Positions 23,163 through 34,872 of a stretch of 64,000 nt of DNA are shown here, piece after piece. The translations under genes were made by a program, and so were the position numbers. This DNA is from Craterostigma plantagineum (taxonomy: Eukaryota > Streptophyta > Magnoliopsida > Lamiales > Linderniaceae). The notes under the pieces were generated by a model. That model did no database searches. It worked only from the letters and a program-made list of their open reading frames with translations, and was not told where the DNA came from. Position 1 is the first letter of the stretch. Each line of letters opens with the position of its first letter. Where the stretch lies: NCBI GenBank assembly GCA_027422505.1, contig JAPQWV010000301.1, forward strand, positions 186,001 through 250,000, written 5' to 3'.

Positions 23163-24727
23163 TACTGCATATCAGAATGTGCGAACACTTTTAATCAATT
23201 CCGCATAGATGCAAAGTAAAATGGCATATTAAAATGTGCGATGTATCTTTTATATGTGCACAATCACTTTTAGTATGGGGTCAGATTATTTTGCTTCGAT
23301 CATTGTCACGTCTAAAGTTTCACAAGACCTTTGCCATGATTAAATGCCGTCAAGTCACGTCAGCAAACTATAGTCCTTAGTTCAAAGTGTGACCCATTTC
23401 GACGAATCTCACTGGATTCACTCTAGCACTCATTTATATTTACCTTGGGATAATTATATTTATATAACTCAAGTCAACACAAGCAATATTAAGTCAATTT
23501 ACCTGTGATCGAGGCACTTTTAATCATTTCACCTATGCAAGAGACCGTCGATTTGGAATCAAAGGGACTTTGAAGGATTTTTTAATTTGGCTCTGACTTA
23601 AAAGGGAAGGAAAATTTTTGGTAAAGTGAGCTTTGTGTCGTCTTCCATTTCGATCTCATTCTTTCGGCATTTTTCTCCTATCTTTTTGTCATTCTCATCC
23701 TTCTAATTTTTTTCGTATCAGTCTACGCTTGCTCAAGCTGAAGCTTTGCTTCTCTACGAGGCTAAGAGATTATCTAAAGTGAAGCTCTTATTATTGGTTC
23801 TCGGGCCAATACCGTGCTCCTTTTCTCTTAATCCCTAGATAGGTTTCAGAGATTATTGATTTGAAGAAGTTCGCAGTTTTGGAATTCGAACCCAAGGCCG
23901 TGCTCCTCTTCTCGTTTCCCGAAATAAGATCGGATTATCGTTGCAGAAGTTCACTTCGAGGTGCTCCTCCTCCAGCCGTTCTGACGAGTGAGATTATCGA
24001 TGGAGAAGTTTAACAGCAAGATCCATGCCCCCTTCTAATGATTTGGAATTTTTTTAATAGCCGAGAGGTAGGTTCTTTGGACTGCTTTTTGTGCGTTGAA
24101 CATCCTCGTGTGCGTTTTCCACTTTCTTTTGTCATCTCTTTCTTTATAATATCTTTTTCTCCCCCTCCTTTTCTCGTTTGAACATCCCGCGGAAGATTAT
24201 TATTGGTAGAAGGCTCAAATTGGATGACTAAAGGCTATGTTAAAGGATGAAAATTTTATATATGGCCAAGTGAGGAATGTCTTAAGTGCCCAAATCATTT
24301 TCCTAACGACCTAACGTAAGACGAGTATGAGGCAAAGAATCACTAGTTAAGACAAGCAATGGATGTGTGACTCGCTCAAGAATAGATCCGTAGAAAGGAA
24401 AAAGTAAGACGGCTAGAATCCTCATGCATAAGTAGCGGCTTTGTGTCTAGTGGAACAAACTAATGACCTTTAGCACAAGAATGCGACATAGACTGACAAA
24501 ATAAAGTAATTAACCAGTTGCATGTCAGGGAACTCTATTCGTGACTTAGATCGAGCATCCTAAAGATATCGTCACTGCCCAATATTATAAGTATATGTAT
24601 ATATTTTTTATATATATATTTTTTTATTCTTAATCAATTTTTTAAATATCACGCAAAATATAACATTTAAGAATGCAAAACTCATAGAAGACCCGATGAA
24701 TAACACAAGGAGCACGTAGAGCACATA
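23163..24727 (-). other. Post-pol non-coding tract, copy A2
   Basis: Minus-strand counterpart of 11010-12650 and 59755-61410, including the four-unit repeat (about 24010-23740) and the ATAATCTGACCCCATACT block. It begins after the pol stop near 24728 and is cut at 23163, where plus-strand ORF3 abuts. The join shares only a few bases (around AAGTAATACTGCAT). Confidence 0.7.
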
Positions 24728-25290
24728 CTATAGAAGATTCAACATGCCTAATTTTTCGACAAGAAATTGGAATCATTTTTCATTCAATGCCTTTGTGAAT
24801 ATGTCGGCTAGTGGTACTCCGTATTCACGAAATACATGTCAATAGTGCCTTTTTCTACGTGATCTTTTATTAAGTGATATCGAAATCTATGTGTTATTGA
24901 TCAACAAAGCCTTCAGGCTGAGCGACACAGACTTCCTTCTTTAAGACCCATTTCGTCTGATAATTGTTTTCCCATGCGGATGGGTTACTAACATCCACAC
25001 TTGGAGATGCTCGAATTGGTTGATTTCGTCTTGCATTGGTATTACCCAATCCGGATCTTCAAGTGCGTCTGCTACCTTAGTAGGCTCCGATTGGCTTAAG
25101 AAGCAGCTAAAGAGACTGTGTTAATGACGTGTCCGTACTCCACTGGAAGGATCACCAATAATCTGATCAACCAGATGTGCTCGAGTCCACTTTCGCTCAT
25201 GTGGCAGGGCTGAAGTAGAAGCATAAGCCATTTGTGGACCGAGATTTCCAATAATATCCGAATGTTCATTAGATTGAGGAAGGTATAATT
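24728..25290 (-). pseudogene. pol: RT/RNase H remnants, copy A2
   Basis: Minus strand. From 25290 down: linker and RT start (LPHERKW, IIGDPSSGVRT, a run matching EDPDWVIPMQDEINQFE), then a deletion joining the KTIIRRNGS region to the [15 protein letters not shown] region near 24935, then a second deletion joining RT directly to the RNase H tail (RYHLIKDHVEKGT, LADIFTKALNE) near 24893. The RT catalytic core is entirely lost. It ends with a stop near 24730. Confidence 0.75.
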
Positions 25291-26600
25291 ATTCACTTGA
25301 ATTGAGTGATTCTGACGAGACTTCCTCAAAAACCAAGGTTAGTTCTACTGTGTCATGTGGTAATTCTGAATCGGGTGAGGTGGGGACATTTGAAGAGCTT
25401 GGTACATCGGCCACGTCTAGTGGGGGATCCACTACAGGTGTAGCAATGATGGTGTCTGGCCGATATACAGGCTCAAAGCGAGAGTCCAAATCATCTAACG
25501 CGAGTTTCCGAGCTTCGTTTGAAGTTGAATCCTGAGTTGTTGCCATCTTCTGTTGGTTTTGGGCCAACACACCACTAAAAACGGGTTCTGAACTATCATA
25601 TTCAGAAGCCGATTGGTTAGGCACGGGTCCTGGACTGATGTGCCCAGAAGCCATTTCTGCCACTTCGTGGAAAGTGACATTGTAGCTTTCTTTGATAGTG
25701 CGGCTGGACTTGATGTATACCCGGTACGCCTTTGAAGTTGAAGAATACCCAACGAAAGTGGCTTCGAATGCTTTAGGGTTGAACTTAGATCGTTGTTCTC
25801 TGTCGTTCGCTACAAAGCACTTGCACCCAAAGACCTTTAAGAAGGAAATGTTGGGTATCCACTTGTTAATGATCTTGTACGGAGTCTTATCAAAGCGCTT
25901 GTGAACCACCGTCCTGTTTTGAGCGAAACATGCGGTATTTACTGCTTCTGCCCAAAGAAAGTGTGTGAGGTCGGAATGAATCAACATCGTACGTGCGGCT
26001 TCATCTAGAGTCCTGTTCTTCCTTTCAACGACCCCATTTTGTTGAGGCGTCTTGGTGGCTGAGAATTGTTGACTAATCCCAAGTTCTGATAAAAGTCAGT
26101 GAGGTACTTGCTCTTGATCTCAGTGCCGTTGTCCGTTCGGATGCCTTGGATGTTTGCTGCAGTAATTTTTGAGTCGAGTTCACGAAATTGATGATCAAGT
26201 CCCCTGTCTCATCTTTAGCTCGGAGGAACTTCGTCCATGTGTAGCGAGAGAAATCATTAATGATAACCAGCATGTACTTACATCCATTGATACACTGTGT
26301 CTGTATTGGTCCACAGAGGTCCATGCGTAGAAGTTTCAGTGGAGGTGAAGTAGAGGCAATCAGCTTTGTATGATGAGATGCTCGCCTCATTAGTTGGCAT
26401 GCCGAACATTGATGCTCTTTCTGTAATACTATAGTTGGAAGACCGTGAACCAACTTTGTCGTTGAACATCTTTGAAGAGCTTTAATGTTGAGATGGGACA
26501 TGCCTTGATGCCATAAGTTGTTCCTCTGAATGACAGTCTGAGAAATGAGGCACACAGCTGTCGAATGCCGCACGGACGTCAGGTTGATCGTGTAAAGGTT
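25289..26600 (-). pseudogene. pol: Integrase, copy A2
   Basis: Minus strand. The pre-integrase zinc motif is visible as H-x4-H (HQGMSH) and C-x2-C (CSAC), followed by MDLCGPIQT with the first catalytic Asp and SRYTWTKFLRAKDET. The middle part with the second Asp is frame-shifted near 26080-26180. It resumes as HFLWAEAVNTACFAQNRTVV, KVFGCKCFVAND, FEATFVGYSSTSKAYRVY and an acidic linker to RT. The copia integrase joins element DNA to the host genome. This copy is broken by at least two frameshifts. Confidence 0.85.
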
Positions 26601-26930
26601 GGATTTCCGAAGTCCTTGGAGAAGTTTTTTGTCCTAACTGTCCAATATCGTGCACCTATCAGCTGGAAAGACCACTTGTACTCCTTTATCACAGAACTGG
26701 CCTATGCTGAACAAGTTATGGCGGAGACATTCGACGTAGGAGACATCCTTTATCGTCAGATTCGTCAGAGTGATATCCCCAAATCCTAGAATAGGGGCTG
26801 AGTCGATGTTCCCCAATCTGACTTTTCCATTAGGTCGGTCTTGGTAGTTGGTCAGCCGTTCTTGATTTCCAGTCATGTGTGTGGAGCAACCAGAGTCGAG
26901 GTACCACACATGATGGATCTGCAAAATTAA
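26601..26930 (-). pseudogene. pol: Aspartic protease region, copy A2
   Basis: Minus strand block YLDSGCSTHMTGNQERL containing the DSG active-site triplet of copia proteases, then GNIDSAPILGFGDITLTNLT and RHNLFSIGQFCDKG. This stretch is open without a stop, unlike the copy D protease. Confidence 0.85.
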
Positions 26931-28609
26931 ATTGGTACCACTTGTAAATGGGTCCTCTCAGATTAGCAGATTTAGATGTTGGTTCAGATATGGTTCCTTA
27001 GTACTAGTTGGAGCTTTAACAACCCAAGTCAACGTCGAAGAAGTTGATGTGGATGTGCCCTTAGTAGGAGACTTGGACTTTATGGCTTTCGTCTTTTTAG
27101 GCGGAGATTTAGGAACCCATTAGGTTGAACCTTACAGGGAAGAGTAATTTCAGCACGGACAAATGCATCGGTAGGCTTGACCGAGGAAAAGATCTTTTTA
27201 TTGGATAGTCTCCTAAGGTGCTTGGGGGATTCGATCTTTACCGGATACCTTAGGTGAGAACAGGCATGAATAGCGCTATTAGCCTTTTTTATGGCTGGAT
27301 CTTGTTTCTTACGAGTCATCCTTGATGCATGTGTTTTAGAATGATTATTTTTCATTGTTGATGAAGAGCCTATTTCGAAATTAGTACTTCTAAAAGTCGT
27401 AGGTTCTAAGGATCAAGTAGAACAATTATTTTGAGGGAAGAAATAGCTCTTACTACGAGGGTGTTTAGCCTTTTTACAGGAGAAGAAGATACATTTAACA
27501 TTTTGACGTCTAGAGACTCCTTAAATCCTAAATTAGACACTCTCGCCTTCGATTCCTCTAGCTCAGGTACTACGCTCCATGTAGACGTAGCAAAACAAGG
27601 TTAGAGTTATTATTTCTCATATTTCGATTTTGAGGTTTTTGTTCTTTAGAAGGCGGTTTTTCCTTCTTCACGCATTTCATACTGATTTTATCCTTTGAGG
27701 GAGTTGCGTGAGAAATGGCGTGTGAGATGGAGGAAGCTTCGAGATTTTCCATCTCTGTTAGGAAATCTGTTCTTTTCAGCTTCAAAATCCTCTCTTTCTT
27801 TTTCCAAAGAAGCTCTTAATCCCTCTATTTGTTTACGATAGGGGGTAAGTAGAGAGAATTTTCAGAATGATTAATTTGTGCTTCCCCTATTATAGAATGA
27901 TCTTCTTGAAGGTGAGCTGACTCAAGGCTCCAACCCCTGGGAAGATCCCTAGTTTTGTAGCTTTGATTCAACTCGGTGTAGGAAAAAGGGATCTCAACCA
28001 TAGTTTTGGCTTTTCTATTGGCCTCTTCTAAGGCATCTATTTCCTTTGTGCTAGTAAAAACATGAGATTCATTAATTTTAAACCCATGTACTTGACATCG
28101 TAAAGTTGTTTGCAATAAACGTTTGACAAGCATCGTGGATTCTCAAAGCCTATGCCAAGTTTATAGTCATTGAACTCTTGGTCCATGGGTTGATTCAAGA
28201 ATATTTTTTTAGTTTCTCAAAATTTATTTTCTACTGTTAATATGACATCTTTACAGGCATCTAGATCTCTCATAAGTTCACGAACCTTAATATTTGATTT
28301 ATCTAATTCGGCTTCTAGGTTGGTCATCTTAGTAGTTGCTTCTGTTATCCTACAATTGAGGTTAGCTTTCTCATTGAGATTTCTAAATAAACAATTATAG
28401 TTATTTTATAGCCTGTCTTCTAGTTCCTTAATTTTTTCATTATTTTGCTCTATCGGAGGTTTTGCAGTCTCTCTAAAATGAAAGCTCTTAGTAAGTTCTT
28501 CTATTTTCGTACTAGAGCTCCTAAGTTGTCATTCGAGATAGAGATTTTCTCCTGAGAATTAGATAGTTTCTTCTCTACTTCCTTTATGCTATTCTGCTCA
28601 CGTTTCATG
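26931..28609 (-). pseudogene. Gag-protease linker, copy A2
   Basis: Minus-strand linker between gag and protease: coiled-coil-like repeats rich in Lys, Glu and Asn (28580-28140), a stretch with ESHVFTSTKEIDALEEANRK, a KEKPPSKEQKP basic run, then CSHLRYPVKIESPKHLRRLS and the NLRGP..KWVPKAL end motif. It corresponds to 54700-56400 in copy D and 51109-51979 in copy C. Multiple stops and frameshifts are present. In this family the linker is unusually long and lysine-rich; its role is unknown. Confidence 0.7.
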
Positions 28610-29914
28610 CTAGTGTATGCTTCTTGATACGATTCTAACATTGGCAATAATGGTGCAAGGATAAGCTACCTCCTCAGAAGGTTCGGATGCATGGTCTTTG
28701 TCCGTATAGTTGGAGGTTTCAGCGTCAGAGTTCTCGTCCAGGCGGGCCATGAGGGCTAGATTTTCTTCCTCTGAGCTAGACGTATCCTCAAGCCAATGGT
28801 CTTGTTCTGCCATTAGAGGTACTCCAGCTTCCTTTTGTTTTGTGAGTTGAAGCTTCCTGGAGTAGTAGTTGGCATCTCTCTTCTTCGGGAGAGTACATTC
28901 CCTGGCATAATGAACTGGTTTCCCGCAGTTAAAGCACTTGGACGGTTTTTTGGTGTTCTTGACTTCGGAGGTCTCAGGTGCACGTTCTTTGTTCTTTGAG
29001 TTGAGGTCTGAAGTCGATTGGCTGATGATGAGGACTTCTTCTTGAAGTATTGTTTGCTCATCATTTTTCATGAGGGCCAACTGCTTCTCCAGCGATTTCA
29101 TGTTTGGCACCATGTCTGAGTCTGATTCGACTTCAGACTCTGTGGGGGTAGAAGCCTTGATGATCTTCTCTTTTCGTGGTTTAGAGCTTCTCTTCTCTGA
29201 GACTAGGGCAACCGTGTCTTCGATATGTTTGCCCTTCTGCTCCTTCTGAATCTCGCTTATATCTTCCTCGTGTTGAGCGAGATTGTCGAACATGGCATCG
29301 ATATCCAACTCCTCAAGATCTATGATTTGAGTGGATATCTTCTTCCATTCTGAGGGCAGAGAGGAAAGAAATCGCATGTTGGTTCCATGTCCGTCTTAGT
29401 GATTTCTATTTTCCTCATCTCATTCAAGAGTGTGAGATATCTCTGAGAGATCATGTAAGCATTCCTTGGGTTTGGCTCTGAAGGAGTCGTAAGCTGTGAG
29501 AATATTAGCTTTCTAGGCCTTGATACCGACTTCTGTCCTTTGCATCACCTTATGCAGCTCATCCCACATTCCCTTAGCTGTAGGAACACTGTTGATCTGG
29601 CGATAAATGTCGTTTGGGATGCCTTGCATTAGAGTGTTCTTGGCTATCAGATCAGCCTTAGCTCTCACTCTTTCCTCTGCGGTGTATTCTCTAGGCTCTT
29701 TGAGTCGTGTAGAGGCAGGAATTGGAGGATTAGCAGTGTTTTCATCTGGTACATTTACCCAGAACTAAGCTGGACCTTGCTCAAGTGATAAGAGAAGGTC
29801 TTCTGCTTGATCTTTTAGCTCTATCAAGTTTCGAAAGCGGCTTCACCATACTGTGTATTCGCCTCTCTTGAGTATCGGGGGACGGTTGTCATTACCAAGA
29901 GAGTAAGCATCCGT
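28610..29914 (-). pseudogene. gag: Gag, copy A2
   Basis: Minus strand. The start position reads ACG (29914-29912) instead of ATG, so initiation is lost. The first half is frame-shifted. From 29377 the frame is open: FLSSLPSEWKKISTQI, LEELDIDAMFDNLAQHEEDI, an acidic TESEVESDSD segment, then a complete zinc knuckle CFNCGKPVHYAREC (CX2CX4HX4C) and KKRDANYYSRKLQLTKQKE. Gag forms the virus-like particle and the knuckle binds the element RNA. Confidence 0.88.
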
Positions 29915-31302
29915 TTCTGTTTTCTTGAGTTGATGTAGGATCTTCGTTTGTTGTTTTGATGATTTTAAGAATGATGTTACGTGCTTCACAAGTAGCAAAT
30001 TTTTTAGCAGCGTTTGATTTTAAAAGAATGATCGAGAATTATTTTTTAATTCAATCTTTAAAGTTTGATCAAAAATAATTTCTTCGATTAAGAGTAGTGT
30101 TACTAATTTTGCGCGCCAATTACTGTTCGAGAAAAAATTTTGAGCGAAAATAAAATTTCGATTCGAATGTAATTTTTCCATGAGAACTGTTTAAACAGTG
30201 AACTCAATCGACAAATTGACTCGTGAAGTTTTGGGATCGAAAATTTTAATCTTCGAAAAATTTTGTTGACCGAAATTCAAAATGTAGACTTTTTCAAAAT
30301 ATTGACTCGAGAGGTTGACTAAATTCGTCGAGTGCACAGTTACAATTTAGCGCTAGATTTTCGATCGAAAAGAATTGAGAAGAGATGTGGCTTTGTTAAA
30401 CCTATCAGTCCAGCTATCGGACTGTACACAATCTGATCTCGCTTGGTCCAAAGGTAGTCCAGCCTATATATCTTCAGTCAAATTGCATTTTGAAAATTTG
30501 ATCGAAATCCGGCGGTTGAAAAAGTTTTTCGATGCGTTAATTGATTTTAGTCATCGAGAAACAATACCCAATGGAGTTTCTCGCTGAGTCAAGATTAATA
30601 GGTTGACCGAAAAATTTTTACGAGCGAAAATCCAAAAGTCAAACACGAAAAACGTCTGACCGAAAAGTTGTTCAAGAGAAAATGTTTTGCGCGGGGTCAA
30701 AATCGTCACTTCTCGTCGAAAAATTTAAAGCTCAATTTTTTTTTTCTACTAAAACGCTCTTGACAACAGCGGCTTCAGTAGTAAATCAATACTCCTAATT
30801 GAAAATTTTTTCGCACGTAGTTTTTCGATCGAGAAATTAACCCTGATCGAAGAACTTAGCGAGAAAAATTGAAATTACGCAAAGAGTCACATAATACGAT
30901 TTAACACTGAATTCAAGCAGATACTGAAAATTAATCGATGAAACTACATGTATATGCTCGAAATCAGCTACTGATTACTCACAAACAGAAGATTAAACAT
31001 GTTCGAAGCAAATAATGTCCAATTTTGCGAAAATCAGAACACGTTCAAACTGTTCATCGCGCAATCAGTGAAATCTCAGAATAAAACATTCAACCTAAAT
31101 CATTATTCTGATTGCTACCGATCTATTCCAGATTGATTTAAGTTACTTATGCGAGCACAAAATCATCAAATTCAACTCAGATAAGCACAAAGGAAATCAG
31201 ATCGAATTTCATTTCGCGCCAAACTGTTTTTCGATGGAACAGTTCCAGAATCAAAATTCGATCCGAATTCTAACAATTTTCGATTCAAAACAGAACGAAT
31301 CT
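29915..31302 (-). other. 5' leader of copy A2, CGATCGAGAAA-rich
   Basis: Non-coding. Same word content as the leaders of copies G and D (TTTTTCGATCGAGAAA variants, TTTGACCGAAAAGTTG). It contains a 200-bp segment around 30385-30480 not seen in the other leaders. Confidence 0.65.
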
Positions 31303-31315
31303 GCTCTGATACCAA
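31303..31315 (-). promoter_or_regulatory. Primer binding site, copy A2
   Basis: Minus strand TTGGTATCAGAGC, a perfect match to the usual plant initiator-Met primer site, one base inside the LTR. Confidence 0.9.
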
Positions 31316-31316
31316 T

Positions 31317-31667
31317 TGGTAGGTCCTAATTTATCAACTCATATGATCCTAGACTTGAATCCTTAGTTAATCGATTAGAATAAAGTGAAATCTAAGCTCG
31401 ATCAAAAAACTCTTTTGAAACCTCGAGAGAGAAATTGCATAGTGAGATGAAGATTCTGCTATTTCTCTCTCTAGAAATTTAATTGCAAGCTTTTCGGATC
31501 AAGTTTCTAAAATCTTCTATTAAGCACAATGTTTACAAATGTATTTTTACAAACAAGCTTGGTATAAATAACATATAAGTCATAATCTAAGGGCAAATAC
31601 AAGAAAAGCCCCTAATTACAAGGACGGCTAATTTAAATCAAAACACAATTACAAGTAGTATTCTACA
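31317..31667 (-). repeat. 5' LTR of copy A2 (family R)
   Basis: 351 bp, TGTAGAATAC...CCTACCA on the minus strand (terminal AACA changed to ACCA). The primer site adjoins its inner end. The TATA palindrome is degraded on one arm (TATTTTTACAAA). The outer flank at 31668 is the coding frame of the viral relic, so A2 inserted into that relic or is joined to it. Confidence 0.9.
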
Positions 31668-31768
31668 GTTTTAATAGAAACAATTTTAGTAGATTTAACA
31701 TTACAACTCGAAGATCTATAAACTGTGAAGAAATACAATTTCCAGAAAACTGGATTATCAAACGAGTC

Positions 31769-32674
31769 ATGCCTCCTCAACCCAAAATGAAAAATAATCC
31801 TACTCAAATAATAAAAAAAACAGACGGAACAGTTCAACTACAATTCGAACAAAATCAAAGATATGTTACTAAATCTAGAATGACTAGATCAGTCTCTTCT
31901 CATTATCATATATCACCATGTGATTATCTGGTAAGATCTCCTTCTAGAGCTTCGACCTCTCAAATTAGAGAATCAACCTCTAATGATCTTCAAAATTACG
32001 TAGAAGAATTCAGAATTAATTCCTAAAATATTGTTCACGGAGTTTTTTAAAAATCAAGACGATGAAATAACCGAGTCAGAAATGGATTTCATGTTTAATG
32101 GATTTAAAGCCCAAAATTGATTTTAGCCGGGTTCACCGGCAAGAAGAAAATTCAACGAGAATTCTTTCAACCCAATTGGGAACCTTTTCGAAAATGATTT
32201 TTTGAAAGTTTTAATAAAGAAGATAAAATTATGTTCCGAAATGAACTTTATAGTAATTTGTCAAAACGCAATGAAATGTTATCTTTTATTCCATGGTTTT
32301 TGACAAAATACTTTAAAAGTATGATTTCTGTTCTTGAAAGAAACTATAAGATTTCGACAGGGAAAAATATAAATTCAATTTACCCTCCTCAAACTAGTTT
32401 CCAAATGGAAAAAGAAAATGAAATTAGATATTTTAATACTTTTCGAAAATTATTTGAAAATGAAACATTTAACGTCACTATAAACCATATAAATTGTCTT
32501 TTAAAACAACTAAGTTATACAAATATGTATATTATTGCTTTAGGAGAACAAATTTCTTTATTTAAGAAAAATATTGAAGAAATTTCATCTTCTACTAAAG
32601 ATATTAAAAATCATCTTTTAATATTGCTTCTCCAAGTATTCAGCCTCCTCCTGAAATTACTAATTTTAAATTAA
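31769..32674 (+). pseudogene. Viral spacer region upstream of capsid
   Basis: Two open stretches (31769-32026 and 32231-32674) separated by a frame break. The first has a DGTVQLQF motif, an Arg/Ser-rich run and SRASTSQ. The second has FFIPWFL-like FIPWFLTKYFK and a helical C-terminus. These features sit before the capsid in polyproteins of several plant endogenous pararetroviruses. The role is unclear. Confidence 0.55.
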
Positions 32675-32879
32675 AATCGATTTCTCATATCGAAAATTTA
32701 CTCGAAGAAAAAATTAAGAATCTTAATTTTAATACTTTAAGTATAGAGTTCGAAGATCGACTTAAAAATTCTGCTAATATTCAAACTACTTTTAACGAAG
32801 AAACTAATAAACTAAAGCATACAAAATATGCTAGTAAGCCAATTCAAAATAAATATTATTATCCTAGACCAACTCCTCA

Positions 32880-33420
32880 GATGTTTTGCTCGAAGAGCAA
32901 GAATTTACACTTACTAATTCATATAATGGTAGAAGTATATATTAGTGGAATTTATACGGTTATACCGAAAGACAAATTTTTAACACGATTCATAGAATGT
33001 TAATGTATAGCACAATTTGCAAAACCAATAGTAATAGTGATCAAGCTGTTGCTAAAGTGATCGTTGCTGGCTTTATTGTTCAGTTGAAAGATTGGTGGGA
33101 TAATTATTTAACTCAACGAGATCAAGAACAAATTTATCTTACCATGAAAGAAGAAAATGGCATACTCGTCGAAAATGCTGTTTATACACTATATCTAAAT
33201 ATAATTGAACATTTGACAAGCAGATGGTCTGATATTCTGAAAACATCATCTCCAAAATCTTAGGTGTAAAACTCTTACATCCTTTAGATGGTAAAAAAGA
33301 TACTTTCCTTAGTCGAGTTATGGAACTCCCTAGTCAAATAGTGATCACTGGAAATCCAAATTTATAGATGGCCTACATTCACTCTTTGCAGAGAGAGTAA
33401 GGAATAATCTTAGGAAAGGA
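32880..33420 (+). pseudogene. Caulimovirid capsid-like region
   Basis: Contains the LKDWWDNYLT motif, typical of capsid regions in plant pararetrovirus polyproteins, in an open stretch 32997-33263 followed by VYTLYLNIIEHLT. Flanking frames are broken on both sides. In the virus this region builds the particle. Here it is a dead remnant. Confidence 0.6.
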
Positions 33421-33719
33421 GAATCGAGTGTCGATTATAACTCCTATACATATGGCAAACTTATAGGAACCTGTATTCAAGAAGTTTTAGCTCTTTGTAA
33501 CGAAATTAAATTAAACAAACAAGTCAAGAGATATTCTCTAAATGAAAAGAAACAATTAGGCGAATTCTGTGGTCAATTTGGCATGGAAAATCCTTCTACG
33601 AACCAATCTCGTAAAGAACATAAAACTAAAAATATTCTCATAAACAATACGAAAGGAAAAGATATCGAAAATCTAAAAGAAGAGAACAAAACTTCTGAAA
33701 AGATAATAAACATTATCAA

Positions 33720-34102
33720 TATAAAAATAAATTTCCTCCTATAGTTTGTCGAAAATGCGAAAAAATTGGTCATAAAGCAAATCGCTGGACTAAAAAGAAA
33801 ATAAATAGCCTCGAAAAAGATAATGAATTAAAAGAAACATTATCAATACTTTCTGACAATGAAAATAATATTATCGAAGAAAACTCTTTGCCAGAATCCG
33901 ATGAGTGCCAAAACTGTCAAATAGGTCAACCATGTTATAAGAATTTAGAAAGTTCAGAATCTGAATTAGAAGATAATAATTTATATCAAATGATATTTCA
34001 ATTTCAAGAAATCAATGTTCTTGATAATAATCTTCTTGAAATATTAAAAGAAACAGATGATCCAGATTTAAAAACTCTAATAATTAAAAGACGTTATCCA
34101 TA
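33720..34102 (+). pseudogene. Viral zinc knuckle and acidic tail
   Basis: Near 33745 the frame reads CRKCEKIGHKANRW, a CX2CX4HX4C knuckle in which the last Cys has become Trp. An acidic Ser/Glu-rich stretch with a CQNCQIGQPC cluster follows (33888-34102). A knuckle followed by an acidic tail is the usual end of the capsid in this family. Confidence 0.6.
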
Positions 34103-34119
34103 AATCTGAACCTTATCGT

Positions 34120-34512
34120 ATGTCCGAAGTTATGAAATTGTTTCGTAATAAAAATAAACTCAATAAAATTGAATCTCCTACTAATATTAGAGATTTAACA
34201 TCTGAAATTTCAAATCTCAAAACTGAAATTAAAAGTTTAAAATTAAGTCATATTGACCTCGAAAGAATATTTTCTAAATTAGAAAAAGGAAAAGAACTTC
34301 TTGATGAATCAAAATCTAGTGAAGAATTTGCTAGTACAAGAAAGTTGAAGAAGTTGAAAATAATAATTACCTTTCTACATTAGAAATTATTACTTCTAAA
34401 AAATGGTTAGTAAAAATATCACTACTTATAGATGGCAATTTTCAGAAAATCTTACAGCTTTAATCGATAGTGGTGATGATTTAAATTGCATTCAATAAGG
34501 AATAATTCCTAC
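34120..34512 (+). pseudogene. Viral coiled coil and protease start
   Basis: Coiled-coil-like stretch (NLKTEIKSLKLSHIDLERI) to 34383, then in another frame a TSKKWLVK block and LIDSGDDLNCIQ. The latter is the aspartic protease active site with DSG, but the usual following Ala is Asp. The LTR of copy B interrupts the frame directly after this motif. Confidence 0.65.
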
Positions 34513-34861
34513 TATTAGGTCCTATTTTATCAACTACTATGATCCTAGACTTGAATCCTTAGTTAATCGATTTGAATCATACGAAATCTAAGCTCGATCA
34601 AAAACTTGTTCGAAACCTCGAGAGAGAATTTGCTTAGTGAGATGAAGATTCTGCTGTTTCTCTCTCTAGAAATTGAATTGCAAGCCTTTTGGATCAATTT
34701 TCTAAAATCTTCTATCAACCACAATGTGTCAAATGTATTTATACCCAACAAGCTTGGTATAAATAACAAACAAGTCCTAATCTAAGGCCAAATACAATAA
34801 AAGCCCATAATTACAAGGACAGCTAATAAAATCAAAGCACAACTAAAACTGATATTCTACA
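34513..34861 (-). repeat. 3' LTR of copy B (family R)
   Basis: 349 bp on the minus strand, starting TGTAGAATATC and ending CCTAATA (terminal CA mutated to TA). The TATA palindrome has one arm mismatch. A purine tract lies at its inner edge. The outer 5-base flank is CCTAC; the matching flank would be at the far end of copy B, outside the window. Confidence 0.9.
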
Positions 34862-34872
34862 TTCTCCCCTTT
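34862..34872 (-). promoter_or_regulatory. Polypurine tract, copy B
   Basis: Minus strand AAAGGGGAGAA touching the LTR. Confidence 0.8.

Larger units (their letters stand above)
31668..34512 (+). mobile_element. Endogenous pararetrovirus (Caulimoviridae) fragment
   Basis: A plus-strand relic of a plant double-stranded DNA virus polyprotein, flanked on both sides by family R LTRs. The order of parts is a spacer segment, capsid-like region, zinc knuckle, Ser/Glu-rich acidic tail, coiled coil and the start of an aspartic protease. It is AT-rich, with about nine frameshifts or stops visible, so it cannot express a polyprotein. Movement protein N-terminus, RT and RNase H are outside this segment. 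Florendovirus- or petuvirus-like affiliation is an inference from the capsid and protease motifs; a Ty3-type element is the main alternative. Confidence 0.7.
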
